From: Marinobacter similis
Lineage (GTDB): Bacteria; Pseudomonadota; Gammaproteobacteria; Pseudomonadales; Oleiphilaceae
Direction of reading: 5' to 3'
DNA length: 64,000 nt
Assembly (NCBI RefSeq): GCF_000830985.1
Contig: NZ_CP007151.1
Location: 3,162,001 to 3,226,000, forward strand
Shown: in pieces, positions 29,450 through 39,937 of the stretch
How positions within the stretch are numbered: the first letter of the stretch is position 1
Layout: each line of letters begins with the position of its first letter
Notes under the pieces: model-generated
The model's database searches: none
The model's input: only the letters and a program-made list of their open reading frames with translations
What the model was told of the DNA's origin: nothing
Program-made: the position numbers and the translations under genes

Positions 29450-29510
29450 AGCGGAATCAATTGTGAAAAGAGGCAGGGTCCATTGTTGCAAGCGATGAGC
29501 ACTGGGCCGA

Positions 29511-29526
29511 TACCCCCGTTGGGGTA
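29511..29526. promoter_or_regulatory. NarL-like 7-2-7 palindrome upstream of moaD-moaA
   Basis: TACCCCC-GT-TGGGGTA, the most symmetric of the four strong sites, between the end of nnrS and the moaD start codon. Confidence 0.65.
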
Positions 29527-29563
29527 CCAGCGTGGTTATTTGGTGAAGGTTGTTGATAACTCG

Positions 29564-30739
29564 TCACCGCAAACCATCGACTCTCGGCCGCATCAAAATG
29601 CCTGCATAACGAAACAGAAAGAGGGCAAATGCCAACACCCACAAGGCAGCAGCCAACCGCAGGCCAACCGTCCAATCGATGAGGCCGAACGTGGCGGATA
29701 CCCGGGTGATCGCGGCCAGGTGCACGCAAGCGAATGCGAGCACCATGCCGACCGGCAACAACAGCGCCCGGCCGGTATGCCCCAGTGCTACTCGGGAGAT
29801 GACTCCGAGCACAAGACCGCCGATGACCCCGAGGCCGGCCGCATGCAACCAGGCACCAGCGGGCCAGTCGAGCAGCAAGTGGCCAGATAATAAAGCCAGG
29901 GCAACTGGTATCCACAAAAGAGAAAGGTGAAGGATCCACAACAGCGGATTGCTGGCTACCAACCAGCCTTTCCAGCCGATGATTCGGACGAGCATTAGGA
30001 TGGCCGCCAGCATTGACAGTAGGCCGCTCAGCGTCTCGTAGCGGGTAAACAAGAAGGCCAAGAGAGCCAGCATGCTCACCAGACTGAGTGTGTCTAGAAT
30101 GGGAACAATGCGCACAGCTGAACTGTTACGTCCTGTTTGCTTGAGCCAGCTCCGGGAAAATGCCGGAGTGATTCGCCCCCCAATAATTCCGGACAATGCC
30201 ATCGCTATCACCAGTCCGCCGACGATGAACATCCGCCCATTGGTGAGAAGAAACCCTAGTTGCATGGACCACAATAATGCGAGAACGGCGAGTATTACCC
30301 ATTGTCGGTGCTGACGCGCTGTCCAAATACGCCGGCCCGCGTCGAACATGACCAGAGGTATAAAAGCGAGGTTAACAACGGTTACAAGCCAATCAGGCAG
30401 ATTCGCACCAGTCGCCAACATCAGTCTGCCAACGAGCCAGACTGACCAGAGTCCGAGTAACTGGGCACCGTGTAACCGTTCGGTATTGGTCCAGACGCAG
30501 ACGGCCGTCAATAGAAAGCCCGCAATCGCGGCCGACAATAAGCCGAATAGCATCTCATGTTGATGCCAGAACAAGCCCGGGAGTGCGAGCGGAAGATCAA
30601 TCGCGCCTGTGACAACGCCAACCCATAAGGGCACCTCGACGACAGCCATAATCGCCAGCGAAAAAAAGAAGATCCGGAAGGGATAATCAAATAACTGAGC
30701 AAAAGACAGGTCAGGAAGGACGTCGGCGTTTGAGTGCAT
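29564..30739 (-). CDS. nnrS: NnrS-family heme-copper membrane protein
   Basis: A 391-residue inner-membrane protein with about twelve hydrophobic helices. Family features include the start LFDYPFRIFFFSLAIMAVVEVPLWV, LFWHQHEMLFGLLSAAIAGFLLTAV near residue 60 (the conserved H-x-H-E-M-L-F-G), NGRMFIVGGLVIAMALSGIIGGRITPAFSR near 170, and GHTGRALLLP near 320. NnrS proteins bind heme and copper and protect against NO-derived stress. It is read in the same direction as moaD-moaA, 115 bases ahead of moaD. Confidence 0.93.
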   Translation of the reverse strand: MHSNADVLPDLSFAQLFDYPFRIFFFSLAIMAVVEVPLWVGVVTGAIDLPLALPGLFWHQHEMLFGLLSAAIAGFLLTAVCVWTNTERLHGAQLLGLWSVWLVGRLMLATGANLPDWLVTVVNLAFIPLVMFDAGRRIWTARQHRQWVILAVLALLWSMQLGFLLTNGRMFIVGGLVIAMALSGIIGGRITPAFSRSWLKQTGRNSSAVRIVPILDTLSLVSMLALLAFLFTRYETLSGLLSMLAAILMLVRIIGWKGWLVASNPLLWILHLSLLWIPVALALLSGHLLLDWPAGAWLHAAGLGVIGGLVLGVISRVALGHTGRALLLPVGMVLAFACVHLAAITRVSATFGLIDWTVGLRLAAALWVLAFALFLFRYAGILMRPRVDGLR

Positions 30740-30962
30740 GGAAGGGCTCCAGAATGCTAAGCGGTCGAACTAAGCTAGCCCTTATATGAAGTAAAGAAAA
30801 TATATCTTTTTGAGTATTCTCTCGGCTCAAATCGATGGCGATACTTGGAGCCCAATGCCACGATCTTAAAGAGGTTGAGATGAGCTGGCTTGCTCTCAAC
30901 AAGCCAGCAATGTGAGGCCCAACTTGCTTCAGTCATACTCGCGACTGCGTTGAGTGGCCGGA
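30740..30962. other. Intergenic region upstream of nnrS
   Basis: Holds a possible NsrR half-site (AAATATATCTT, about 30798-30808) in front of nnrS, and a perfect nine-base-pair hairpin at 30884-30908 (GCTGGCTTG, loop CTCTCAA, CAAGCCAGC) that may end the chemoreceptor transcript. No T-run flanks the hairpin. Confidence 0.4.
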
Positions 30963-32633
30963 TTAGGGGTGGGTCTTGAAACGTCCTACCAACTGCGCCA
31001 AAGCATCGGCATTGGACAGCAGAGTCTGGGCAGAAACATTACTTTCCCTGCCTTTTTCGGCGGTCTGGGCGGACTTGTCCGAGATGGTCACCAGGCGTTG
31101 GGTGATGTCTTCACAGACACTGCTTTGCTCTTCGGACGCCGACGCTACCTGCTCGTTCATTTCGTTGATTTCTCCGATCGCGGCAACAATGCGCTCAATC
31201 GACTCAACTGCCTGGGTATTGGCTTGAAGTGCTCGGTCACTGCGTTGGCTTGAGGTCCGAATGGATTCAACCGCGGCGGCTGCCTTCTTTTTGAGGCCGG
31301 TAATCATCTTGTCAATTTCTTCGGTGCTGTGGGTGGTCTTCTGCGCCAGATTTCGCACTTCGTCTGCTACTACTGAGAAGCCACGTCCGTGTTCGCCCGC
31401 CCGGGCAGCCTCGATTGCCGCATTAAGGGCAAGCAGGTTGGTTTGCTCGGCAATAGCATTGATCACTTCAAGCACGGAGTTGATGTTGTCGACGCCTTTG
31501 CCCAGTTCTTCTACTTCGTAGGCCGAAGCTCCAATGTCATTGTTTAGAGCATTCATCTCAGCGGCCGCATTGGCGACGATTTCTTTAGACTTGGCCGTGT
31601 CGCGATTGGCTTCCACTGCTGAGCTGGCCGCACCGGCCGCGCTCTGACTGATCTGATTGGCGGCTGTGGTCATCTCGGTGACCGCGGTCGCAACCTGCTC
31701 GGTTTCCGCTCCCTGTTCGTTGACCAGGGCAGAGAGATGACTTGTGTGCTGATTAATCGACTCCGCATTCTCATGGGTGCGTTTGGCATTGGCTTTGGTG
31801 TCGCGGACCAGATCAGAGAGGGTGCCGATGAAGGTGTTTATGTGATCCGCCAATTTACCCAGCTCAAAGCGGTCATTTACTTCCACTCTGGCCGTCAGGT
31901 CGGCCTCGCCGGCAGACAGGTTTTCCACTGATTTCGAAATCCGGTCGATGGGGCGGCTGATGGTGAGGCTGATGCTGTACCCGATGATGCCGGCGAGCAG
32001 GACCGCAATAGCGGCAATACCGGCAAACACGGCCTGGCTGGCGTCGAGTTCCTGTGCGCCAGCGCCTTCCAGCTTTGCCAACACGGTGCCGACGTCATCG
32101 AAGTAGAATCCTGTGCCTAGCATTATGTCCCAACGATCCAGATAGATCGCATAACCCTGCTTCGGGGAGGGTTCGGTCTCACCCGGCCTCGGGAACCAGT
32201 AGGTGTAGTAGCCCTCGCCGCTTTTGCCGGCGCGGATCAGGCCGCGAACCAGGTATTCGCCTTTTTTGTCTTTCAGGTTCCAGAAATTCTCGCCCAAGCC
32301 TTTTTCGGACTGGCCCAGGAGTACGCGATCACCCCGTTCGGTATAACCGAAAATATACCCATCTTCGCCGTACTTGAGGTTTTTCAGAATCGGCAACGCC
32401 TCTTCGAAGGAGCCTCCGTTTTCATAGATGTGCTGGATCGAGGTGTAGGCCATGTCCATGTAGTGTTTGAGCTCGTCCTTTTTAATGCCGTTGACGCTCT
32501 CCTCAACAGTTGTCATCTGGTTATCCACCAGATCCGAGGTTTGGGTGGTGAACGTCAGAAACAGCGCGCCGGCTAGCAGTAGGACAGGAACAAGCGCCAG
32601 AATGAGAAGCCGGTTACGAATGGAAATGGGCAT
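30963..32633 (-). CDS. Methyl-accepting chemotaxis protein with periplasmic Cache domain
   Basis: A 556-residue chemoreceptor. Helix 1 ([20 protein letters not shown]) is followed by a periplasmic domain of about 150 residues with [19 protein letters not shown] and [22 protein letters not shown], the single-Cache pattern. Helix 2 ([22 protein letters not shown]), HAMP, and a signalling hairpin with the tip [38 protein letters not shown] follow. There is no C-terminal CheR-binding pentapeptide. The ligand is unknown; small carboxylates are common for this sensor type. No chemotaxis genes are adjacent. Confidence 0.95.
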   Translation of the reverse strand: MPISIRNRLLILALVPVLLLAGALFLTFTTQTSDLVDNQMTTVEESVNGIKKDELKHYMDMAYTSIQHIYENGGSFEEALPILKNLKYGEDGYIFGYTERGDRVLLGQSEKGLGENFWNLKDKKGEYLVRGLIRAGKSGEGYYTYWFPRPGETEPSPKQGYAIYLDRWDIMLGTGFYFDDVGTVLAKLEGAGAQELDASQAVFAGIAAIAVLLAGIIGYSISLTISRPIDRISKSVENLSAGEADLTARVEVNDRFELGKLADHINTFIGTLSDLVRDTKANAKRTHENAESINQHTSHLSALVNEQGAETEQVATAVTEMTTAANQISQSAAGAASSAVEANRDTAKSKEIVANAAAEMNALNNDIGASAYEVEELGKGVDNINSVLEVINAIAEQTNLLALNAAIEAARAGEHGRGFSVVADEVRNLAQKTTHSTEEIDKMITGLKKKAAAAVESIRTSSQRSDRALQANTQAVESIERIVAAIGEINEMNEQVASASEEQSSVCEDITQRLVTISDKSAQTAEKGRESNVSAQTLLSNADALAQLVGRFKTHP

Positions 32634-32892
32634 TACTACCTCGATACGAGAAATCAGATTGAGTTATTAGCGAGTGGGGAGCGTCCATCGCCCTGGGTTG
32701 GGCTGGTTTAAGGTGGGTACCGCAGCAGACCACTGTTAGCTCTATGTGATCGACCGAAACCGCCGGACCTTTAATGCCTAAAATGTTTTTGATTGTAACT
32801 GTTCTGCTGGTCTTTGCTGACTTAGAGGTTTTGTAAAACTCGGATATTTGCTATTTTGCAAACCAGATTGGCGATAATCGCCGATCTGACAT
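32634..32892. other. Intergenic region between chemoreceptor and glycine riboswitch
   Basis: About 260 bases between the divergent chemoreceptor and riboswitch leader. It must hold both promoters; no box is recognised with confidence and no open reading frame is convincing. Confidence 0.4.
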
Positions 32893-33095
32893 GCTAGCGG
32901 GAGAGACCGCGCTACACTCTGGTGTGGCCGGCGCCGAAGGAGCAACTGCCCCGGAAACTCTCAGGCAAACGGACCGCTAGCATGAATACTTTCCGAAGAG
33001 CTGCCGACGACTGCGTCCGTTGGCACACCGAAGGAGCAAGCCGCTGATTTCAAGGAATTGGCGCGTGAATCTCTCAGGTACCGTGACGGAAGGGG
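32893..33095 (+). promoter_or_regulatory. Tandem glycine riboswitch
   Basis: Two consecutive glycine aptamers. Aptamer 1 (32893-32981) is closed by the perfect stem GCTAGCGG / CCGCTAGC and contains GGGAGAGAC, GCCGAAGGAGCAA and AAACTCTCAGGCAAA. Aptamer 2 (about 32989-33093) contains CACCGAAGGAGCAA and GAATCTCTCAGGTACC within a CTTTCCG / CGGAAGG stem. These are the hallmark conserved blocks of the gcvT RNA class. The leader ends about 80 bases before the DadA-like gene. The switch type (terminator or start-site masking) is not clear from the short platform. Confidence 0.93.
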
Positions 33096-33177
33096 TGCTT
33101 TCTACCATGCTGTACACAGAATCCTGTGTTAACAGGCTGTGGGGAAAGGGAACCCTGGACGCCTCTTGGAGAGTTCT

Positions 33178-34420
33178 ATGAAGCGAATTGCAGTTATCGG
33201 CGGTGGTATCACCGGTATTACCACGGCTTACACCCTGGCCAAGCGCGGCTGGATGTCACCGTTTACGAAAAGCACCGCTATGCCGCGATGGAAACGTCCT
33301 TCGCCAACGGCGGCCAGTTGTCGGCGTCCAACGCTGAGGTCTGGAACAACTGGCAGACCATCATCAAGGGCATGAAGTGGATGATGCACAGCGATGCCCC
33401 GTTGCTGGTCAATCCCAAGCCGTCCTGGCACAAATTAAGCTGGTTTGCCGAGTTCATGGCGGCAATTCCCCAGTACGAAAAGAACACCACTGAAACCGCC
33501 CGCCTGGCCATTGCCGCCCGTGAACACCTGTTCCAGTGGGCGCAGGACGAAGGCATCGATTTCGATCTGAAGAAGCAGGGCATCCTGCACATTTACCGCG
33601 ACAAGGCTGGTTTTGACCACGCCTCGAACGTGTCCAAGCTGCTGGCAGCGGGTGGCCTCGAGCGCCGGCCGGTGACTCCTGAGGAAATGAAATCGATCGA
33701 GCCCACGCTGGCCGGTACTTACTACGGTGGTTTCTACACCGAGAGCGATTCCACCGGAGATATCCACAAGTTCACCAACGGCCTGGCTGACGCGATCCAG
33801 CGCCGCGGCGTTAAGACCAACTACGGCCACACCGTTACAGAACTGAGCGCAGATGCCTCCAGCGCCTGGGTTACCTCCTTTGACGGCAAAGAACAGACCC
33901 GTGAAACCTACGACGGCGTGGTGATCTGTGCCGGTGTTGGCAGCCGCGCTCTGGCGGCCAAGCTGGGTGATCGGGTCAACATCTATCCGGTTAAAGGCTA
34001 TTCCATCACCGTGGAGCTGGACGACGAGGCCTCTCAGCAAGCGGCGCCGACCGTCAGCCTGCTGGATGATGCCACCAAGCTGGTCACCAGTCGTCTGGGT
34101 GATGACCGTTTCCGGGTTGCCGGTACTGCCGAGTTCAACGGCTACAATCGCAACATCCGCGACGACCGCATCAAGCCGCTGACACGTTGGGTTGAGGAAT
34201 GCTTCCCCGGGGTCAGCACTCGTCGCGTGGTGCCTTGGGCTGGTCTGCGTCCCATGTTGCCGAACATGATGCCGCGCGTCGGCCCCGGCCGCCTGCCTAC
34301 GGTGTTCTACAACACCGGTCACGGCCACCTGGCTGGACGCTCTCCGCCATCACAGCCGAGTTGCTGGCGGATGCGGTTGATACGGCGCCCTCAGGCGCGA
34401 CCGTGAGCACGGCTCGCTAG
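33178..34420 (+). CDS. DadA-like FAD-dependent D-amino acid dehydrogenase (two frame breaks)
   Basis: About 414 residues after repair. The dinucleotide fold is AVIGGGITGITTAYTLAKRG, then ETSFANGGQLSASNAEVWNNW as in DadA small subunits, and WAGLRPMLPNMMPRVG near the C-terminus. Breaks near 33256 (GGCTGG for GGCCTGG) and 34334 (CTGGCTGG for CTGGGCTGG) are repaired with one base each. The start at 33178 follows TTGGAGAG. The tandem glycine riboswitch immediately upstream implies glycine-responsive expression, so glycine or a related small amino acid is a plausible substrate or product (inference). Classical DadA acts on D-alanine. It converges on the LysR gene with two bases between the stops. 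Confidence 0.9.
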
Positions 34421-34422
34421 GC

Positions 34423-35307
34423 TCAATCAGAACCTGACGTTCCAAGCGATTCGACAAGGAAGTCGAGCAGCATCCGGACTTTCGGAGACAGGTGACGGGT
34501 TTGGGGATAAACCGCCCAGATACCGTCATCATCCTCCCGGTAGTTTGTCAGCAGCGGCAGCAACTGCCCCGTATCCAGTGCTGTTTGCACGTAATAGTCC
34601 GGTAACTGGACGATACCAATCCCCTTCAATGCTGCATCCAGCAACGCCCTGCCACTGTCGCACCGGATGTTTCCGCTGATTCGGACATTGCGAGGTTGGC
34701 CCTGTTCCTGAAAACGCCAGTAATCCAGGTTGCCCTGCAGACAGTTGTGTTGCGCCAGTTCGGCGAGCTCTTGGGGCGCGCCGTGGGCCGAGAGGTACTG
34801 GGGCGATGCACATACATACAGGGTCCGGGATGCCAGGCGCCGGGCCATCATGCTGGAGTCCTCCAGCTTGCCGAGCCTTACGGCCAAATCATAACCCTCG
34901 CCCACCAGGTCCAGTTTCTGGTTGGTCAGGTTCATTTCGACGTCCAGTTCCGGATACTTCACCACAAACTCGTTCACCAGGGGCGCAATCCTCTTCTCAC
35001 CGTATGTAATGGGTGCGGTCAGCCTGAGCTTGCCCCTTGGGGATAACTGCAGGTTGGTGATGGAGCGCTCGGCATCGTCCAGCGCATCCAGGACCTGCCG
35101 GCATTGCTGGTAGTAAATTCGGCCTGCCTCCGTAACCGATACCCGCCGCGTTGTCCGGTAGAAGAGCCGGGTGGCCAGCCGGGTTTCCAGCGCACTGACC
35201 TGCCGGCTCACCTGAGCGGTCGAGACGCCGAGTCTCCGGGCGGCCTGGGTAAAGCTCTCGGTTTCGGCGACGGCAACAAACTCGTTCACGCCTTCCCAGC
35301 GATACAT
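34423..35307 (-). CDS. LysR-family transcriptional regulator
   Basis: A 294-residue regulator. The N-terminal winged helix reads FTQAARRLGVSTAQVSRQVSALETRLATRLFYRTTRRVSVTEAG. The effector domain (about 90-290) is of the periplasmic-binding type, with LRLTAPITYGEKRIAPLVNEF and GEGYDLAVRLG, the sub-group often divergent from the gene it controls. The divergent neighbour is adhC, 158 bases away, a likely target. The start at 35307 (MYRWEGVNEFV) is favoured; 35322 is possible. Confidence 0.9.
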   Translation of the reverse strand: MYRWEGVNEFVAVAETESFTQAARRLGVSTAQVSRQVSALETRLATRLFYRTTRRVSVTEAGRIYYQQCRQVLDALDDAERSITNLQLSPRGKLRLTAPITYGEKRIAPLVNEFVVKYPELDVEMNLTNQKLDLVGEGYDLAVRLGKLEDSSMMARRLASRTLYVCASPQYLSAHGAPQELAELAQHNCLQGNLDYWRFQEQGQPRNVRISGNIRCDSGRALLDAALKGIGIVQLPDYYVQTALDTGQLLPLLTNYREDDDGIWAVYPQTRHLSPKVRMLLDFLVESLGTSGSD

Positions 35308-35363
35308 GCCTGTTCTCTCCACGTCTGCTAAATCTGATGATTGTTACAGCACAGTAAAAGTAA

Positions 35364-36592
<1,229 letters not shown>

Positions 36593-36599
36593 ATAGAGT

Positions 36600-36627
36600 G
36601 GCCGCCTGTCCTGATGGTCAGGCGGCC
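36600..36627. terminator. Bidirectional terminator between adhC and badR
   Basis: GGCCGCCTG and CAGGCGGCC form a perfect nine-base-pair stem around a ten-base loop, between the converging adhC and badR stops. On the plus strand it is followed by TATTCGTTCTC. Confidence 0.65.
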
Positions 36628-37091
36628 TATTCGTTCTCTGAGGTCAGCGAGACCTGAACAAGTTCGTGCTGCAGTTTCTTGAGAAGGTGCAGCAGGCTGA
36701 CCCCGTCATCGAAACTCAAACCCTGCAGCGCCTGCTGGTAGAACTCGGTGATGGTGTCCTGCAGCTGATTCCAGAACTTCTGCCCACTGTCAGTCAGTTT
36801 CACCAGCCGGGCGCGACGGTCCTGTGGGTCCGTTATTCGAACCACATGGCCATCCCGCTCCATTCGTTTCAGAACCCCATCAAGATTCTGCCGGCTCACG
36901 TACAGGTATTCTTTCAGCTGGTTGAACGAGGTGCCATCCTCAAAACCTTCCCGTGACAACGCACCCAGCACTGCCCACTGCACCGCACTGATTCCCATCT
37001 CATTCTGAACCTGCCGCTGCAGGATGTTGCCAGTCTGGAACAGGCGAAAAAACAGCCGGTTCGGAATGCCGCCGGATTCGTTGACGATCAT
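36627..37091 (-). CDS. badR: MarR-family regulator, BadR-like
   Basis: A 154-residue MarR regulator: FQTGNILQRQVQNEMGISAVQWAVLGAL, winged helix FNQLKEYLYVSRQNLDGVLKRMERDGHVVRITDPQDRRARLVKLT. It is the last gene of the aliA-badH-badI-aliB run, where R. palustris has badR, the repressor of the cyclohexanecarboxylate genes that responds to a pathway CoA ester. The start at 37091 (MIVNESGGIP) follows AGGAGCTCAG; an upstream start at 37151 would run into the aliB end. Function is assigned by family plus context. Confidence 0.82.
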   Translation of the reverse strand: MIVNESGGIPNRLFFRLFQTGNILQRQVQNEMGISAVQWAVLGALSREGFEDGTSFNQLKEYLYVSRQNLDGVLKRMERDGHVVRITDPQDRRARLVKLTDSGQKFWNQLQDTITEFYQQALQGLSFDDGVSLLHLLKKLQHELVQVSLTSENE

Positions 37092-37125
37092 CTGAGCTCC
37101 TGTGTGTCCCCGGGGCTGGGATGCC

Positions 37126-38265
37126 TTACGTGGGTAGGTATTCGCGGGCAATAATATTCTTCATGATCTGCGCGGTGCCGTCACCTATTTGCAGACCCAG
37201 AACGTCCCGCAGACGCTGGGCAAAGGGCAGATCCTCGCCCCAGCCAGTATGGCCATGGGCCAGCAAACACTGTTTCACCACATCAAACGCCAGCTTTGGT
37301 CCCCACCACTTGTTCATGGCAGCCTCGGCGTTGTGGGGCAGGTGGCTGTCCTTCAACCAGAGCGCATGGTAGCACTGCAGGCGGGCGGCATGAACGTAAG
37401 TCTGGTATTCCGCCAGTGGGTGGGTCAGGCCCTGGAACGCCGACAGGTTCTGGCCGAAGGCGGTGCGCTCGGTCAGCCACTGCCAGGTTTCGTCCAGAGA
37501 CTGCTGGGCTACCGCCAGGCACTGCAGGCCGATCAGAGCACGGCTGTAGTCAAAGCCCTGCATCACCTGTTTGAAGCCCTTTCCCTCATCACCCATCATG
37601 TGGCTGGCAGGTACCTCCACGTTGTCGAAAAAGATGGAGCCGCGGCCGATGGCGCGTTGGCCGTTGTCCTCGAATCGGGTGGTGGTGATACCCGGTGTGT
37701 CCATGGGCACTAAAAATGCGCTGATCCCGGAGGCTCTTTGTTCTACCGTTCCGGTGCGGGCAAACACCACCGCCACATCAGCCTGATCGGCCATGGAGAT
37801 GGAGGTTTTTTCGCCGTTGAGCACATAGACGTCGGCCTTTTTCTCCGCTTTCAGGCGCAGGTTTGCGGCGTCGGAACCGCCGTGGGGTTCTGTCAGGGCA
37901 ATGCAGGCGACTTTTTGGCCAGAAGTGATGCCGTGCAGCCACTCTTGGGCCAGATCCGGCGCCGCATGACTGGCAATAATCTGGCCGTTCAATGAAGCCA
38001 GCAGCGGAATGTAGCCGACGTTGAAATCCCCTTTGGCGATCTCTTCTATGATCAGGCCACTGGTGACACAGTCCATACCGCTGCCACCGAACTCCTCCGG
38101 CAGCTCGCCACCCAGCAGACCCATCTCACCGAGCTGGCGGATGACATCCTTTTCGATCACCCCTTCCTTGTCCCGCTTGCGGTAGCCCGGAGCCAGCACC
38201 TCGGCGCTGAAGCGGGCCACGACCTCGCGGATTGCGTTCTGTTCTTCGTTAAATCCGAAATTCAT
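37126..38265 (-). CDS. aliB: Cyclohexanecarboxyl-CoA dehydrogenase-like acyl-CoA dehydrogenase
   Basis: A 379-residue acyl-CoA dehydrogenase. The FAD-binding segment is VACIALTEPHGGSDAANLRLKA, the middle contains RGSIFFDNVEVPASHMMG, and the C-terminal helix bundle ends IGDGTAQIMKNIIAREYLP. The R-A-F-G-Q-type motif reads RTAFGQNLSAFQGL. The start at 38265 (MNFGFNEEQNAI) follows GGAGAAC. By context it should oxidise cyclohexanecarboxyl-CoA to cyclohex-1-ene-1-carboxyl-CoA. The general family alone would allow other acyl-CoA substrates. Confidence 0.86.
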   Translation of the reverse strand: MNFGFNEEQNAIREVVARFSAEVLAPGYRKRDKEGVIEKDVIRQLGEMGLLGGELPEEFGGSGMDCVTSGLIIEEIAKGDFNVGYIPLLASLNGQIIASHAAPDLAQEWLHGITSGQKVACIALTEPHGGSDAANLRLKAEKKADVYVLNGEKTSISMADQADVAVVFARTGTVEQRASGISAFLVPMDTPGITTTRFEDNGQRAIGRGSIFFDNVEVPASHMMGDEGKGFKQVMQGFDYSRALIGLQCLAVAQQSLDETWQWLTERTAFGQNLSAFQGLTHPLAEYQTYVHAARLQCYHALWLKDSHLPHNAEAAMNKWWGPKLAFDVVKQCLLAHGHTGWGEDLPFAQRLRDVLGLQIGDGTAQIMKNIIAREYLPT

Positions 38266-38322
38266 GGTGTTCTCCAGGCTTTGTCTGTGACCCGGCCGCA
38301 TACAGCCACCGGGTCGGTCTGC

Positions 38323-39105
38323 TTACTTGTAGAATTTCCGGAAGTCCGGCTTGCGCTTTTCCTTGAATGCGTTGACGCCTTCCCTGGACTCGTCGGTGTT
38401 GTAGTACAGGCTCAGGGCCTGCATGCCGAGTGCGCCAATGCCGGCAATGTTGTCGCTGTCCGCGTTAAAGGAACGTTTGGCGATGGAGAGGGCGGTCGGG
38501 CTCTTCTCGAGGATTTCGTCACACCATTGGCGTACTTCTTCGTCTAGCTGATCTGCTGGTACCACCGCGTTCACCAGCCCCCACTCCAGGGCCTGCTCTG
38601 CCGAATACTTGCGGCACAGGTACCAGATTTCACGGGCCCGTTTTTCACCGACCACCCGCGCCAGATAGGCGGTGCCGAACCCGGGGTCGACCGAACCAAC
38701 TTTCGGGCCGACCTGGCCGAATATGGCGGATTCCGAGGCAATGCTGAGATCGCAGATCACATGGAGGACATGGCCGCCGCCAATGGCGAAGCCGTTGACC
38801 CGGGCGATGACCGGCTTGGGCACCTCCCGGATCAGGCGCTGCAATTCCTCCACGGGCAAGCCGATCAGGCCTCGGCCGTCGTACTGGCCTTCGTGGGCTC
38901 CTTGGTCACCGCCAGTACAAAAGGCTTTCTCACCGGCTCCGGTAAAGACGATGACGCCGATGTCCTTGTTCCAGCCGGCCCGGTTGAAGGCATCGATCAG
39001 TTCCATGCAGGTCTGGCCGCGGAAGGCGTTGTAACGCTCCGGCCGGTTAATGGTAATAGTGGCGACGCCGTCGCTTTCGTCGTAAAGAATATCTTCGTAG
39101 GTCAT
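38323..39105 (-). CDS. badI: 2-ketocyclohexanecarboxyl-CoA hydrolase
   Basis: A 260-residue crotonase-fold enzyme that opens the ring of 2-ketocyclohexanecarboxyl-CoA to give pimeloyl-CoA. It closely resembles R. palustris BadI and MenB: INRPERYNAFRGQTCMELIDAFNRAG, GEKAFCTGGDQGAHEGQYDGRG, PVIARVNGFAIGGGHVLHVICDLSIASE, GQVGPKVGSVDPGFGTAYLARVVGEKRAREIWYLCR and DESREGVNAFKEKRKPDFRKF. The GGDQ and YDGRG segments separate it from ordinary enoyl-CoA hydratases. It lies between badH and aliB on the minus strand. Confidence 0.93.
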   Translation of the reverse strand: MTYEDILYDESDGVATITINRPERYNAFRGQTCMELIDAFNRAGWNKDIGVIVFTGAGEKAFCTGGDQGAHEGQYDGRGLIGLPVEELQRLIREVPKPVIARVNGFAIGGGHVLHVICDLSIASESAIFGQVGPKVGSVDPGFGTAYLARVVGEKRAREIWYLCRKYSAEQALEWGLVNAVVPADQLDEEVRQWCDEILEKSPTALSIAKRSFNADSDNIAGIGALGMQALSLYYNTDESREGVNAFKEKRKPDFRKFYK

Positions 39106-39137
39106 GATGCAGTCTCCTGATTCGTGTAACTGGGCGC

Positions 39138-39905
39138 TTAGCCGGCCATGGTCAGGCCGCCGGACACGCTGATAACCTGGCCGGTGATGAAGTTGGCATC
39201 GTCACTGGCAAGCAGGGCGATAACGCCGGGGTAGTCTTCCGGTTGCGCCAGCCGCTTCATGGGTACCGCGTTGCGGAAGGCTTCCAGCAGTTTCTCCGGG
39301 TTGGGCGCGCTCTCGGCCACACCTTTAAGCAGGGCAGTGTCCGTGGGACCAGGACAAACCACGTTCAGGCACACATTTTTGGTAGCCAATTCCCGGGCCA
39401 CGGTCTTGCTGAACCCCACCAGGCCAGCCTTGCAGGCGGCGTAGACGGATTCGCCGGAAGAGCCGACGCGAGCGGCATCGGAGGCGATATTGATGACCTT
39501 GCCACCGCCGGCGGCGACCATCTTCGGCAATACCACATGGTGCATGTTCAGGGCGCCAGTAAGGTTCACCGCAATCAGCTGTTCCCAGAGCTTCGGCTCG
39601 GTTTTCAGAAAGGGCATGAAGCGGTCGAAACCGGCGTTGTTCACCAGCACGGTCGGTACGCCCAGTTCGTTTTCGATAGCGGCTACAGTGTCAGTAATCG
39701 CGGCGTAATCGGTGATGTCGGCGGCGTAGGCGCGGGCCTTACCACCCGTCTCGGTGATCAGGTCTGCCGTGGCCTGGGCCGCGTTCTCATCACGGTCGAG
39801 CACGGCCACCAGGCTGCCTTCCTTGGCAAAGCGTTGGCATACGGCGCGGCCGATGCCACCACCGCCACCGGTGACGATGACTGTTTTTCCTTTCAGGCCT
39901 CTCAT
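39138..39905 (-). CDS. badH: 2-hydroxycyclohexanecarboxyl-CoA dehydrogenase
   Basis: A 255-residue short-chain dehydrogenase. The NAD site is VIVTGGGGGIGRAVCQRFAKEG, followed by LVNNAGFDRFMPFLKTEPKLWEQL. The catalytic triad region is NIASDAARVGSSGESVYAACKAGLVGFSKTVA (S, Y-x3-K), and the C-terminus is GQVISVSGGLTMAG. The N-N-A-G-F-D-R-F-M-P-F segment is characteristic of BadH. It converts 2-hydroxycyclohexanecarboxyl-CoA to the 2-keto ester, the substrate of BadI encoded next. Confidence 0.92.
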   Translation of the reverse strand: MRGLKGKTVIVTGGGGGIGRAVCQRFAKEGSLVAVLDRDENAAQATADLITETGGKARAYAADITDYAAITDTVAAIENELGVPTVLVNNAGFDRFMPFLKTEPKLWEQLIAVNLTGALNMHHVVLPKMVAAGGGKVINIASDAARVGSSGESVYAACKAGLVGFSKTVARELATKNVCLNVVCPGPTDTALLKGVAESAPNPEKLLEAFRNAVPMKRLAQPEDYPGVIALLASDDANFITGQVISVSGGLTMAG

Positions 39906-39937
39906 GATGGTTCCTCCTGTTGTTTTCGATGAGCGAA

